From: Rhabdophis nuchalis
Taxonomy: Eukaryota; Chordata; Lepidosauria; Squamata; Natricidae
Assembly (NCBI GenBank): GCA_039707465.1
Contig: CM077647.1
Coordinates: 171,240,163 to 171,304,162, forward strand
Direction: 5' to 3'
Length of the DNA stretch: 64,000 nucleotides
Positions 54,143-64,000 of this stretch are shown here, piece after piece. The notes under the pieces are model-generated. The model was not told where the DNA came from, ran no database searches, and worked only from the letters and a program-made list of their open reading frames with translations. Every line of letters begins with the position of its first letter. Position 1 is the first letter of the stretch. A program made the position numbers and the translations under genes.

Positions 54143-54480
54143 GAATAGAAGCATAGAATGACAGAGTTGGAAGGGACCTGAGAGGTCTTCTAGTCCAACC
54201 CCCTGCTTAGGCAAGAAACCCTACACCACTTCAGACAAATGAATAGCCAACATCTTCTTAAAAACGTCCAGTGTTGGAGCATTCATAATTTCTGGAGGCA
54301 AGCTGTTCCACTGATTAATTGTTCTCACTGCCAGGAAAATTCTCCTCAGTTCTAAGTTGCTTCTCTCCTTGATTAGTTTCCACCCATTGCTTCTTGTTCT
54401 GCCCTCAGGTGCTTTGGAGAATAGCTTGATTCCCTCTTCTTTGTGGCAATCCCTGAGATATTGGAACACTGCTATCATGT
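54143..54480 (-). mobile_element. CR1 LINE 3' fragment
   Basis: Minus-strand frame 54221-54478 gives IAVFQYLRDCHKEEGIKLFS, SNLELRRIFLAVRTINQWNS. Ends abruptly at TCATGTCTCC. Dead. Confidence 0.85.
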
Positions 54481-55610
54481 CTCCTTCTTTTCAGAAGCTT
54501 ATATGTTTCTATTAGAAAGCATCTCATAAAAATACGAAGGACAAGATCCCACTCAAATTTCTTATAAGGACATCGACAGTCCATATACAAGCTGAAAAAT
54601 ATCCATCCTCAAATGATCATGTGGCCTAGAGCCACCTTGTAGGATAGGTAGGGGACATAAAATCAATGTGGATAATAATTTACATTAGCCAAATATACCT
54701 TTTTAGCAACTCTGTTGAGATTCTGGAAGATTCATCGATCATGGCATAGCATGGAATCCAGCATTGCACATAGATTTTTGTGACATCATTTTCCTCTTCA
54801 CAGATCTGTTCCAATGTTGTAATTTGTATGATGTACAAATGTCCAGATTCTCTCTGAGGTTTTAAATGTGATGAATCACTACAATTTGGAGGAAGGAGTG
54901 ACTCAATCCATTTCTCTTCTTTTCCACCCTGCTTGCTGGTGTGAAATTGAACGGTAGGGCTGAAAGGGGCAGCAGATCTAATGCTGCTCCCAGAAGAGCT
55001 GGTGGAATATTTTGATGGACGGACTTGTAGGTTTGTAACTTTTAATTTTATTTTTTTAGGTTCGCTGCACTCCTTATGGAAATCAAACAAACCTTCTCTT
55101 GATGGAAAGCAATGTATTTTTTAGTTGCTCCAAGATAGAGTCCTACACTGAGCATAGAGTGGAAGATCTCACTTCCCCCGCCCTCAAGCTTTAGCTGGCA
55201 TAATTCATTGCAAAGAAATAATAATCCAACAAATGTAATCTCAGTTTCACAATTATTGTGAGATACAGGTTTGTGGTGTGCCAAGTCTCCACCAAGCCGT
55301 GATTTTGCTTCTCAGTTTCAATGAGATTTTTTCCCCCTTTCAAATCCAGAGGTTCTTGGAATTCTGATTTGAAGACGTTATCAACTCCTGCTCTCAATGT
55401 AAACTGAAGAATTAGGCAGGCTCATACATCTTCACATCCCCAGGCACTGTAAACTCTACTGCTTTTTATAACGTTGCATCTTCAGTGAACATTCTGCTCT
55501 GATTCCCTAGAGTCAGTGAACGTTATTTTAAAACATGGCTGATTTAAGAGGAAGGCAATTATGATTTCCAGAAAGTCCACGAGGAGACAATTTCTTTCAA
55601 ACAATAAGTA

Positions 55611-56204
55611 CGGTGTTTTTCGGAGTATAAGATGCACCAAGATTTTAAAGAGGAATTTTTTTTTAAAAAAAAGGGTTTTGCACTCTGCAGACCTCCCAAA
55701 AACAGCTCGTTGTTTTTCAGAAAAAGAATAGCCTTTAGGAGGCTTGTAGAGTGCTCCTCACCCCCCCCCCAAATGAGCAAAAAACAACATGTTTTTCATG
55801 AAAATGGGCCAGTTTTTAAAAAAAAAGGCACGAATGGCCCTTAGGAGGCTTGTAGAGTACTCCTGGGGGGCGGGGAGCAAAAAATGGCCTGTTTTTCATT
55901 AAAATGGGCCCATTTTGTCCAAAAGAGGGCATATATAGCCTTTAGGAGGCTTATAGAGTGCGCCTGGGGGCTGTCCGTCCCCCCCAAAATAGAGCAAAAA
56001 TGGCCCGTTTTTCACTCATTTCTGCCCTCCCCATCTCCCAGGAGCACGCTGAAAGCCTCCTAAAGGCTATGCATGACCATTTTGGTGAAGAGGGTGGGGT
56101 TTTGGGAGGCAAAAAATGCTGTAGTCAGTGTATAAGACGCACCCAGATTTTCAGTCTCTTTTTTGAGGGGAAAAGGTGCATCTTATACGCCGAAAAATAC
56201 TTTG
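55611..56204. mobile_element. TIR DNA element (MITE-like), uninterrupted
   Basis: Starts GTTTTTCGGAGTATAAGATG and ends CATCTTATACGCCGAAAAATA, the same family as 4136-9804. TA flanks both sides. Internal near-repeats of AAAATGGGCC/GGAGGCTTGTAGAGT. The paralogous empty site is near 48027. Confidence 0.8.
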
Positions 56205-56320
56205 TAGCATTAAATATGAAAGTTTGAACACCTAATCAGAAAAGATCAATTAATCATGAGTTCAGTTTCCAATGTGAATTAATTCAGAGCAATGATTTTA
56301 TTTCAGAGCTGACTGCCTTA

Positions 56321-56565
56321 CCGTGGTGGCACAGTGGTTAGAGCCCAGTATTGCAGGCTACTTCTGCTGCCTGCCGGCTGCCTGCAATTTGGCAGTTCAA
56401 ATCTCACCAGGCTCAAGGTTGATTGAGCCTTCCATCCTTCTGAGGTGAATAAAATGGAGACCCAGGTTGTTGTGGGCAATAGGCTGACTCTGTAAATTGC
56501 TTAGAGAGGACAATAAAGTACTGTGAAGTGGTATATAAGTCTAAGTGCTATTGCTATTGCTTACC
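56321..56565 (+). mobile_element. tRNA-derived SINE
   Basis: A-box-like TGGCACAGTGGTTAGAG at 56325, B-box-like GGCAGTTCAAATCTCACC at 56391, 3' end AAGTCTAAGTGCTATTGC. The most complete copy of this SINE in the window. Confidence 0.85.
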
Positions 56566-56789
56566 ATTTAGGTTATCTTTTTCCTCCCCCAAATATCTAG
56601 ATAGAATTTCTGATTTGACCAGTCATAATGTTGTCCTCTCCTTAAAATCCATGAACTTTCTTGCCTCTTTCCTGATTTGTTTTTACATATCTTTGAAAAG
56701 TATACAGGTCATATGGAGAAAGCAAACCTTATTATCTCATGGAATCTGAATGTATTCTGGATAGGGTGTGTGTTTTTATCAATCTCAAA

Positions 56790-57690
56790 GGTGCTTGGTT
56801 TTTCAAGAGGCAACTGAACTTGCTCTGTTTTTCTTGAAGATGTTTCTCTTCTCATCTAAGAAGCTTCTTCGGTTCTTGGATGACAAGTGAAGCATCTTCA
56901 GGAAAAAGCAAAGAAAGTCCAGTTGCCTCTTGAAGAAGCCTGTGGCGGGCCTAGCCCTCTGGAACGACCTACCCCCCGAACTCCGGACCACCACGGACCT
57001 CCGCCTCTTCCGCCAATGTCTGAAGACCCATTTCTTTCATCTAGCCAGCCTAGCCTAGTCCCCGAGACCATCCCTAGAGACTGAGTTTTAAATTGTTTTA
57101 AATGGATTTTAATTTGTTGGTAATTTTTCTAGGATATTTTTAGCACAGGCCACCTCAAATTTAATTAGATTTTACTGTTTGTAGTCGTATTTATTTATAT
57201 GTTCCTATTTATTTATATGTTGTGCTTTTACTTTTTAACTTCCTGTGCACCCCCCTGAGTCCCTTTGGGGAGATAGGCGTGGTATAAAAATCAAATAAAA
57301 TCAAAATAAAATCAAGCACCTTTGGGACAACCATGACCTGGATGACTGAGAATCTCCAGAGACACGTTTCCAGGAAGAAAAGGAAGTGTTCCATTAACAA
57401 GGGTATGCAGATGTCTATGGAGCTAGTCATCCAGGTCATGGTCATCTGAGTCCCTTTGGGAGATAGGGTGGGATAAAAGTCTAATAAATAAATAAAATAA
57501 ATAAATAATGGTTGTCCCAAAGGTGCTTCTTCAAGAGGCAAATGGACTTCCTGGTTGTTCTTTGAAGACGTTTTGCTTCTCATCTAAGAAGCTTCTTCAG
57601 CTCTGACATTCCCCATCATCCTGTCAGAGCTGAAGAAGTTTCTTGGATGAGAAGCAAAATGTCTTCAAAGAAAAATCAGAAAGCCCAGTT
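56790..57690. mobile_element. Penelope-like repeat array with L2 insertions
   Basis: Repeated, partly inverted units built from AGAAGCTTCTTCAG, GACAACCATGACCTGGATGA and AGTCCAGTTGCCTCTT. Two head-to-head units meet at 57600-57630. L2 ends are inserted at 56938-57313 and 57439-57506. Assignment to Penelope-like elements is tentative. Confidence 0.5.
56938..57313 (+). mobile_element. L2-type LINE 3' end
   Basis: Encodes VAGLALWNDLPPELRTTTDL-like sequence, then the 3' UTR GAGTCCCTTTGGGGAGATAG and an AAATC-type tail. It breaks a Penelope-like unit whose text continues on both sides. Confidence 0.88.
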
Positions 57691-57699
57691 GCCTCTTCA

Positions 57700-58175
57700 T
57701 TTTCATTTCATTTTCATTTTATTAAATTTGTATACAAATTTGCATACAAATTTATTAAATTTGTATACCGCCCCATTCTCCCAAAAAGGGACTCGGGGCG
57801 GTGCACAGGAAAATAAAACCACGTATATACATAAAACCAGTAATAAATATATCATAAATATTAAAAACTAATTAAATTAACCCAAATTGTGCTAAAATCA
57901 ATTAAAACCCCAATAAAATCTAATTCAATTTAAAAACCAGGCGATGTTCTCATAAGATTAGGCCAGACCAGCTAAGCGAAAAAAGTGCATTTTTAATTGT
58001 TGACGGAAGAGGCGGAGGTCTGTGATATTCCTAAGATCGGGGGGTAGATTGTTCCAGAGGGCAGGGCCCGCCACAGAGAAGGCCCTTCCTCTAGGTGTTC
58101 CGAGCCAGCATTGCCTGGCCGTTGGCACCCGGAGCAGACCCTCTCTGTGTGAGCGAATCGGCCGGAGGGATGTAT
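57700..58175 (-). mobile_element. L2-type LINE 3' fragment
   Basis: Tail (TTTCATTTTATTAAATTTGT, partly duplicated at 57720-57765), 3' UTR ACCGCCCCATTCTCCC complement, and coding end on the minus strand. The same subfamily as 36690-37140. Confidence 0.85.
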
Positions 58176-58439
58176 GATGTAAAAGAGAACCTTTGGGTCA
58201 TGGGTATGCAGTATTAAATGTGGATCTTTGAGGAAAATGATTTAGGCTTGTACAAGAATACTTCCCTTTTGACCACATATTATTTTTCACACAATTTTGT
58301 GATTTTACATTAATTTGGTTTGGAATGTTCCCCATTGTTTTGGGTAGTTACAATAAAAGGACTAGGGAAATGGATAGGGTATGCCTTTGTAGTTGCAAAA
58401 AAGGATAACAGAAATGGTAAGGAACACTCATCTTTATAC

Positions 58440-59120
58440 AATACAATTCAATAGCAGAGTTGGAATGGACCTTGGAGGTCATCTAGTCCAACTCCCTGCC
58501 TAGGCAGGAAACCCTATACCATTTCAGACAAATGGCTATCCAACATCTTCTTGAAGACTTGCAGTGTTGGGGCATTCACAACTTCTGGAGACAAGCTGTT
58601 CCACTGATTAATTGTTCTAACTGTCAGGAAATTTCTCCTCAGTTCTAAGTTACTTCTCTCCTTGATTAGTTTCCACCCATTGCTTCTTGTTTTACCCTCA
58701 GTTGCTTTGGAGAATAGGTTGACTCCCTCTTCTTTGTGGCAACCCCTGAAATATTGGAACACTGTTATCATGTCTCCTCTGGTCCTTCTTTTTATTAAAC
58801 TAGACATACCCAGTTCCTGCAACCGTTCTTCATATGTTTTAGTCTCCAGTCCCCTAATCATCTTTGTTGCTCTTCTCTGCACTCTTTCTAGAGTCTCCAC
58901 ATCTTTTCTACATCGTGGTGACCAAAACTAAATGCAGTATTCCAAGTGTGGCCTTACCAAGGCACTATACAGTGGCATTAACACTTCACGTGATCTAGAT
59001 TCTATCCCTCTGTTTATGCAGCCTAGAACTGTGTTGGCTTTTTTTGGCAGCTGCTGCACACTGCTGGCTCATATTTAAATGGTTGTCTACTAGGACTCCA
59101 AGATCCCTTTCACAGTTACT
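58440..59120 (-). mobile_element. CR1 LINE 3' fragment
   Basis: Starts with a short ATACAATACAATTCAATAG tail. Frame 58514-58900 encodes ATKMIRGLETKTYEERLQEL and NLELRRNFLTVRTINQWNSL without a stop. Upstream coding is decayed. At ~59118 it is broken by the Penelope-like element. Confidence 0.92.
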
Positions 59121-59760
59121 GTTAGATTGTTTCTACAACAATGTGAACAAACGTGATGATACCTCCCGCCTACCAGACATCTGGAAGCCAGCATTGACCA
59201 GCAGACGAGCCCCACCCTCCAGCCAAGCCGTTGAAATTCAAAACAAGGAGAAACATACAAATGAGACCAAACAGCATCAATCTACCAGTCATGATGCAGC
59301 TGCACAGCCAATCAACCCACTCACAACAATAGTCAGCACTCCACCCCCCCCACCAAGATTTAAAGAGGGGCGATGCCTCTGCAGTCACAGTCACAGACAG
59401 AAGCCTGATGATGACAAGTGAGATCTTGTCGAAACGTTGCAATAACATTTCTATGCCTTATACACGGGAAAATCCCCGAAGCCAGCTATGCCAGCATACC
59501 TACACCCGTGAAAATCTACGAAAACACATATATGCTGGCATAGCTGGCTTCGGGGATTTTCCCGTTTTCACTCACAGACACAAGCCTGCCTGATGATGAC
59601 AAGTGAGATCTTGTCGAAATGTTGCAACAACTTTTCTATGCCTTATACACGGGAAAATCCCCGAAGCCAGCTATGCCAGCATACCTACACCCGTGAAAAT
59701 CTACGAAAACAAACATATATATATATACATATATACATATACATATACATATATAGAGAT
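59120..59760 (+). mobile_element. Penelope-like element 3' end with inverted terminal units
   Basis: The plus-strand text includes TSRLPDIWKPALTSR-like coding (59160-59210), resembling the residues after the GIY-YIG domain of Penelope-like elements, then GATCTTGTCGAAACGTTGC at 59423. A unit CGGGAAAATCCCCGAAGCCA is present inverted (59466-59568) and then repeated from ~59570 on. It ends in AT-rich repeats. Confidence 0.6.
59405..59440 (+). ncRNA. hammerhead-like motif (candidate)
   Basis: CTGATGA (59405-59411), a 6-bp stem GACAAG/CTTGTC with a 6-nt loop, then GAAA (59431-59434) and CGTT. This is the order of hammerhead core elements seen in Penelope-like elements, but one unpaired base follows CTGATGA and stem I is only two pairs. 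A second copy starts at 59590. Activity is doubtful. Confidence 0.35.
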
Positions 59761-59919
59761 AATCCAGACAGAGAACCAATTAGATTACTGCTGTGTGACA
59801 TTTTTTAGATATGTGTTAGATTTTTAAGGGCTGAAAATAAAGAGACCAGGATGGATCCATTTCAGGCTTATTAGCCTTCTTCAGCTGGCCATACTCCTTC
59901 TACTGGGTTCAAATCTTTT

Positions 59920-60055
59920 ATATATATATAGATATATATGTTTTCGTACATTTTCACGGGTGTAGGTATGCTGGCATAGCTGGCTTCGGGGATTTTTTTT
60001 GCCTTATACACGGGAAAATCCCCGAAGCCAGCTATGCCAGCATATATATATATAA
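59920..60055. repeat. inverted copies of Penelope-like terminal unit
   Basis: CCCGTGAAAATGT...-type unit in reverse (59938-59990) followed by ACACGGGAAAATCCCCGAAG forward (60007-60045), both joined to TATATA repeats. Same unit as in 59466-59700. Confidence 0.7.
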
Positions 60056-60215
<160 letters not shown>

Positions 60216-60310
60216 TGCCAATTATTTTCTTTTTTTTAATTTTGAATTTCTATGAAGTATCGGAGGTGACCAACATCCTCCACATGGAAGCCATTAAAAT
60301 GTTTATATAC

Positions 60311-60835
60311 AATACAATACAATACAATAGCAGAGTTGGAAGGGACCTTGTAGGTCTTCTAGTCCAACCCCCTGCATGGGCAGGAATCTTATACCATTTC
60401 AGACAAATGGCTGTCTAACATCTTTTTAAAGACTTCCAGGGTTGGGGCATTCACAACTGCTGGAGGCAAGCTGTTCCAGAGGTTAATTGTTCTTACTGTT
60501 AGGAAATTTCTCCTTAGTTCTAAGTTGCTTCTCTCCTTGGTTAGTTTCCACCCATTGCTCCTTGTCCTGCCCCCAGGTGCCTTGGAGAAAAGTTTGACTC
60601 CCTCTTCTTTGTGGCACCCTCTGAGATATCGGAACACTGCTATCATGTCTCCCCTGGTCCTTCTCTTCATCAAACTAGACATACCCAGCTCCTGCAGCCG
60701 TTCTTCATATGTCTTAGTCTCCAGTCCTCTAATCATCTTGGTTGCTCTTCTTTGCACTCTTTCCAGAGTCTCCACGTCTTTTCTACATCGTGGCGACCAA
60801 AACTGTATGCAGTATTCCAAGTGTGGAATATATTA
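60311..60835 (-). mobile_element. CR1 LINE 3' fragment, open frame
   Basis: Three AATAC units, then the CR1 end. Frame 60389-60820 (143 codons) is open: [40 protein letters not shown], ending HLSEMV. 5'-truncated young copy. Confidence 0.93.
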
Positions 60836-62169
60836 CTCTATATTACCCCTTTTCCCGAAAATACTATAAAACCCAATAAAATTGCTTTGAAACAAAAAGA
60901 AAGATGACATAAATTTGAATATTCATGGTGTTTCTTTTTAAAAAATCTACAAAAATGTCTTTTTTTTTGCTTTATCATTTTTATTTATTTTATTAAATAA
61001 AATACAAAGAAGAAAAGAAAATAGAAAATTAAGGGAGGGAAAAGGAACGGGGGAAAGGGTGTATGAGATACAAGGGGAAAGAGAAAAAGAAAGAAAAGGT
61101 GGCACTGGCTTCCTAGCACAGTACAAGATAAATACACTCCAACCTCAATGTTTTGCTTTTACACATTAATATATAACCAGCCATTTCCATAACATCAAAT
61201 CTTTCCAATCAACAAAACCAAGATCAAAGTTTCATTTTTCTTCTTCTTCATAAGCACAAATTCCAGAAGTGATATCCAAATAAGAACATATTTTCCTCTT
61301 TAAATAAAATAACCAAGTTAACCATTCCTGCTTTATTTTCCTTGCTGTGGAAATAAAGTGTATTTCTATTTGTATTTCTAACCCTATGTGTGGAGACCTA
61401 TTCACAGAGGAGACATTGTGGAATGTCAGACAGTAGTACAGGGAAAGTCTAATGAGACAGGTTGGAGAGGGTGGTTTGATGGAATTCTTCTTCTCCTGTG
61501 TCAAAGACAGCAGAGCTCACAGAAACTGTCTGAAAAAGAACTTTGTCAACAACTGTTTTTCAAGATCTGGTTGGATGAGAACTTCTCTAGGCGAAGAAGA
61601 AAGCAACACCTGATGGGAATGGTTGCTCTGAAAACTTTAGCCTTCCTTCAACATTGCTTACATCTCAGGTTGTTTCCTGGGCATCTGCTCAAGCTTTCTC
61701 TTGAAACCACCTGTAGGCAGGAGGACCATTGGTCCAATTTGTGGTACTGATTCTTTACATCTCTAAGTAGATCATCCTTGATTAAGAAGGACACAGCACA
61801 AGACTCATCCCCAAACTTCTCATGGGCTCCATGTGGCTTTCAATGGAATTTGACTAGCTATACCCATACTGTAAGAGTGGTCAGTAGAAACTTTCAATAG
61901 ATACATAAAATACCTCAGATTTCCATCCTGAAATGACGGTGTAAACTTGGCAAAAGAAAAAAAAAGTTACAGGTTTCATCAGGGACCAGAGTAGAGGATA
62001 ATTTTGAAATGACTCTGGACACAAAGAAGAAGACCACGAAGAAAACCCACCTTAAGGATTCAGCTGTCTATTTCTGTGGATGGATGCACAGTTCTTCAAA
62101 GACACCTGCTGGTTGTCACCAAAATGGAGGACAGCCAGGAAGAGGAAATTGAGGTGTACTTCTTATTGT
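60836..62169. other. OR downstream region; AT-rich, block C2 at 61540-61760
   Basis: 60955-61330 is A/T-rich and could be an L1 3' UTR remnant. 61540-61760 is the paralogue of 53860-54130. No gene found. Confidence 0.4.
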
Positions 62170-63096
62170 CTATTCTGGCTTCCCACTACAGAGTTTCAAC
62201 AGAGCACTTTTCATCTCTTTGTTCCTAAGTGTGTATATCAGTGGGTTCAGCAAAGGGGTGATGGTGGTGTAGAACATGCTTACCACGCTATCCATGGAGT
62301 CATGAGAATCTGGCCTCAAATAACGATAAAACACAGGCAGGTAGTATATGAACACCACAGTCAGATGGGCAGAGCAAGTGGAGAAGGCTCTGTGTCGACC
62401 TTCACCACTACTGATCTTCAAAATGGCTGTGATGATGTAAGCATAAGATGCCAGGATGAGTAGAAAGCAGGTGATTGTCACAAAGCCCATGTCAAGGATG
62501 ATCACCATTGCAATAAAGTGTATGTCAATGCAAGCCAGCTTCAGGATGGATGGAACATCACAGAAGACATAGTCAATATAGTTGTTCTCTCCATAAGGCA
62601 AATGAAAGGTGAGTGATGTCAAAAATGAAGAGTTGAGGCTGCCTCCAATTATGGTACCCAAGGAGAGAAGGAGACAGACCTTCCAACTCATGATGTTGGT
62701 GTAGTGGAGGGGTTTACAAATCGCCAAGAAGCGGTCATAAGCCATCAAGGTGTAAAGAAAACATTCTGCACATCCAAAAGAGTTAAGAAACAATACCTGT
62801 GTAACACAACCAGCAAAGGAAATGACTTTCCCTCTGGAACTGAATCCTGCAATCACTTTGGGGACCACCACGGCTGAGAAGGCCATGTCCAGGATGGAGA
62901 GATGACAGAGGAACCAGTACATGGGCTTGTGCAGCTGAAGGTTCAAGATCACCACCAAGATAATCAGAGAATTTCCAGCAAGGGTGAGAGCAAACATAAT
63001 GTAGAAGAATAGCAGCAAGGGTAGCTTGAACCCTTCTGGATATGGAAATCCAGAAAGGATAAAGTCATGTGGAGCTGATTGATTTGGACATTCCAT
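62170..63096 (-). CDS. class II olfactory receptor, intact
   Basis: 308 residues. NQS glycosylation site at 5-7; GNSLIILVV at 41-49; KPMYWFLCHLSILDMAFSAV from 57; TM3 cysteine C97; MAYDRFLAICKPLHY at 118-132; C179/C189 in the second loop; SYAYIITAILKISS at 217-230; RAFSTCSAHLTVV at 236-248; PLLNPLIYTLRNKEMK at 281-296. All hallmark residues are present, so it is probably functional. It is the same subfamily as the other minus-strand genes. The CAG acceptor seen ~30 nt upstream of the others is not evident here; the nearest candidate is TTCATTCAG on the complement near 63142. Confidence 0.96.
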   Translation of the reverse strand: MECPNQSAPHDFILSGFPYPEGFKLPLLLFFYIMFALTLAGNSLIILVVILNLQLHKPMYWFLCHLSILDMAFSAVVVPKVIAGFSSRGKVISFAGCVTQVLFLNSFGCAECFLYTLMAYDRFLAICKPLHYTNIMSWKVCLLLSLGTIIGGSLNSSFLTSLTFHLPYGENNYIDYVFCDVPSILKLACIDIHFIAMVIILDMGFVTITCFLLILASYAYIITAILKISSGEGRHRAFSTCSAHLTVVFIYYLPVFYRYLRPDSHDSMDSVVSMFYTTITPLLNPLIYTLRNKEMKSALLKLCSGKPE

Positions 63097-63587
63097 GTGT
63101 CAATTGTTCTTTTATACACTTGATGTCTTTGCTGAATGAACTGCACTAAGAGGCCAGTTGTCTGGAGATATTTCCTACTTGGATAGACATCCCTGATTGG
63201 TTCTGTGCATTTTGTAGGACTTGAATTCACTTACTGTGCTGTGGGGTCCCCCCCTGCTTAGATCTATAAAACAATGTTACATCATCCTCTTTCTGTCATA
63301 TGTTAAGGGGGATTACATACAATACATGTTTAGAAAAATATTAAATCAATATTCAATGTAGTGGACAAAAACCTATTATTTGTATTTTTATTTCATATTT
63401 CTCTATCATCTATCTACCAAAATTGTGAACAGGCCCTTTCACTAAGAAACAGATGCTTCTAGGAAAATATCTTGAAGTGAAACAAATTTAGCAAATTTCC
63501 TTTGGCACTCCTGAATATCTACACATTTGAATATCATAATGATCAATCATTGGTCATAACACAATACTAAGGAGTCCATTGTTGCTA
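63097..63587. other. upstream flank of OR gene; nothing recognised
   Basis: AT-rich DNA without a repeat or gene that I can name. Confidence 0.35.
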
Positions 63588-63930
63588 GAGAAGACTCCTG
63601 TGAGTCCCTTGGACTGCAAGGCGATCAGTCCTAGAGGAGATCAACCCTGATTGCTCTTTAGAAGGCCAGATCCTGAAGATAAAACTCAAATACTTTGGCC
63701 ACCTAATGAGAAGGAAGGACTCAATGGGAAGAGCCTGATGTTGGGAAAGATTGAGGGCGAAAGAAGAAAGGGATGACAGAGATTGAAGTGGCTGGATGGA
63801 GTCACCAAAGCAGTAGGCGTAAGCTTAAATGGACTCCAAAGGATGGTAGAAGTCAGGAAGGTCTGGAGGAATGTTGTCCATGGGGTTGCGATGGGTGGGA
63901 CACGACTTCACAACTGACAACAAAAGCACT
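63588..63930 (+). mobile_element. BovB (RTE) LINE 3' end
   Basis: GAGTCCCTTGGACTGCAAGG, then frame-shifted remnants of RRKDS and WLDGVTKAVGVSLNGLQRMV-like coding, ending GACACGACTTCACAACTGAC. Same truncation type as 46465-46795. Confidence 0.9.
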
Positions 63931-64000
63931 CTTAAATGACTGTGGAAATCCTCATGTTTATATTATTTGCCTTAGCTTTTTTTTCAACTAGATAATATCT

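Larger units (their letters stand above)
54690..56760. repeat. paralogous OR flank block B2 (matches 46800-48400)
   Basis: Partner of block B1 (see there), with a TIR element (55611-56204) and a SINE (56321-56565) inserted only on this side. Confidence 0.8.

Noticed and set aside
56321..56410. Possible tRNA gene (A and B box present)
   Set aside because: No cloverleaf or acceptor stem is apparent; the rest matches a SINE body present in several copies.

Overview
This is repeat-dense vertebrate nuclear DNA, most likely from a snake. The evidence is direct: GATA/GACA microsatellites of the Bkm type, CR1 LINE 3' ends running into five-base microsatellites (AATAC, AATAG, TCCTA), BovB (RTE) LINE ends, squamate tRNA-derived SINEs, a SPIN-like hAT element, and single-exon olfactory receptor (OR) genes. 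I see no bacterial operons, CRISPR arrays, rRNA or true tRNA genes.

The only host genes I can support are class II ORs of one subfamily, resembling OR family 10. Four are intact 308-codon genes, all on the minus strand (28957-29883, 44089-45015, 52688-53614, 62170-63096). One plus-strand relative (10901-11830) is broken by a single stop codon. Their flanks carry paralogous single-copy sequence (about 1090-4070 with 23420-27450; about 46800-48400 with 54690-56760), as expected of a cluster growing by duplication.

Layout. 1-4.1 kb: old LINE/SINE fragments and a GAAA tract. 4.1-9.8 kb: a TIR element split by a Ty3/gypsy LTR retrotransposon with apparently identical LTRs. 9.8-15 kb: a candidate solo LTR, the OR pseudogene, and a CR1 hosting an ORF1-only L1-like element plus a SPIN-like hAT. 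15.4-20.2 kb: an almost full-length L2-type LINE. 20.3-28 kb: DNA-transposon and CR1 pieces, GATA arrays, LTR candidates. 28-31.5 kb: L1 ORF2 tail, OR gene, CR1, SINE. 31.6-43.9 kb: nested non-autonomous hAT-type elements, most with exact 8-bp target duplications and internal foldbacks. 44-56.8 kb: two OR genes in duplicated flanks with LINEs. 56.8-61 kb: Penelope-like repeats, L2 and CR1 copies, microsatellites. 61-64 kb: the last OR gene and a BovB end.

The most useful leads are the ORF1-only L1-like element (12203-14206), the very young gypsy element with a broken gag, the foldback hAT elements with GA/CT tracts, and hammerhead-like motifs in the Penelope-like repeats. Everything was read by eye. 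Family names below superfamily level are provisional.
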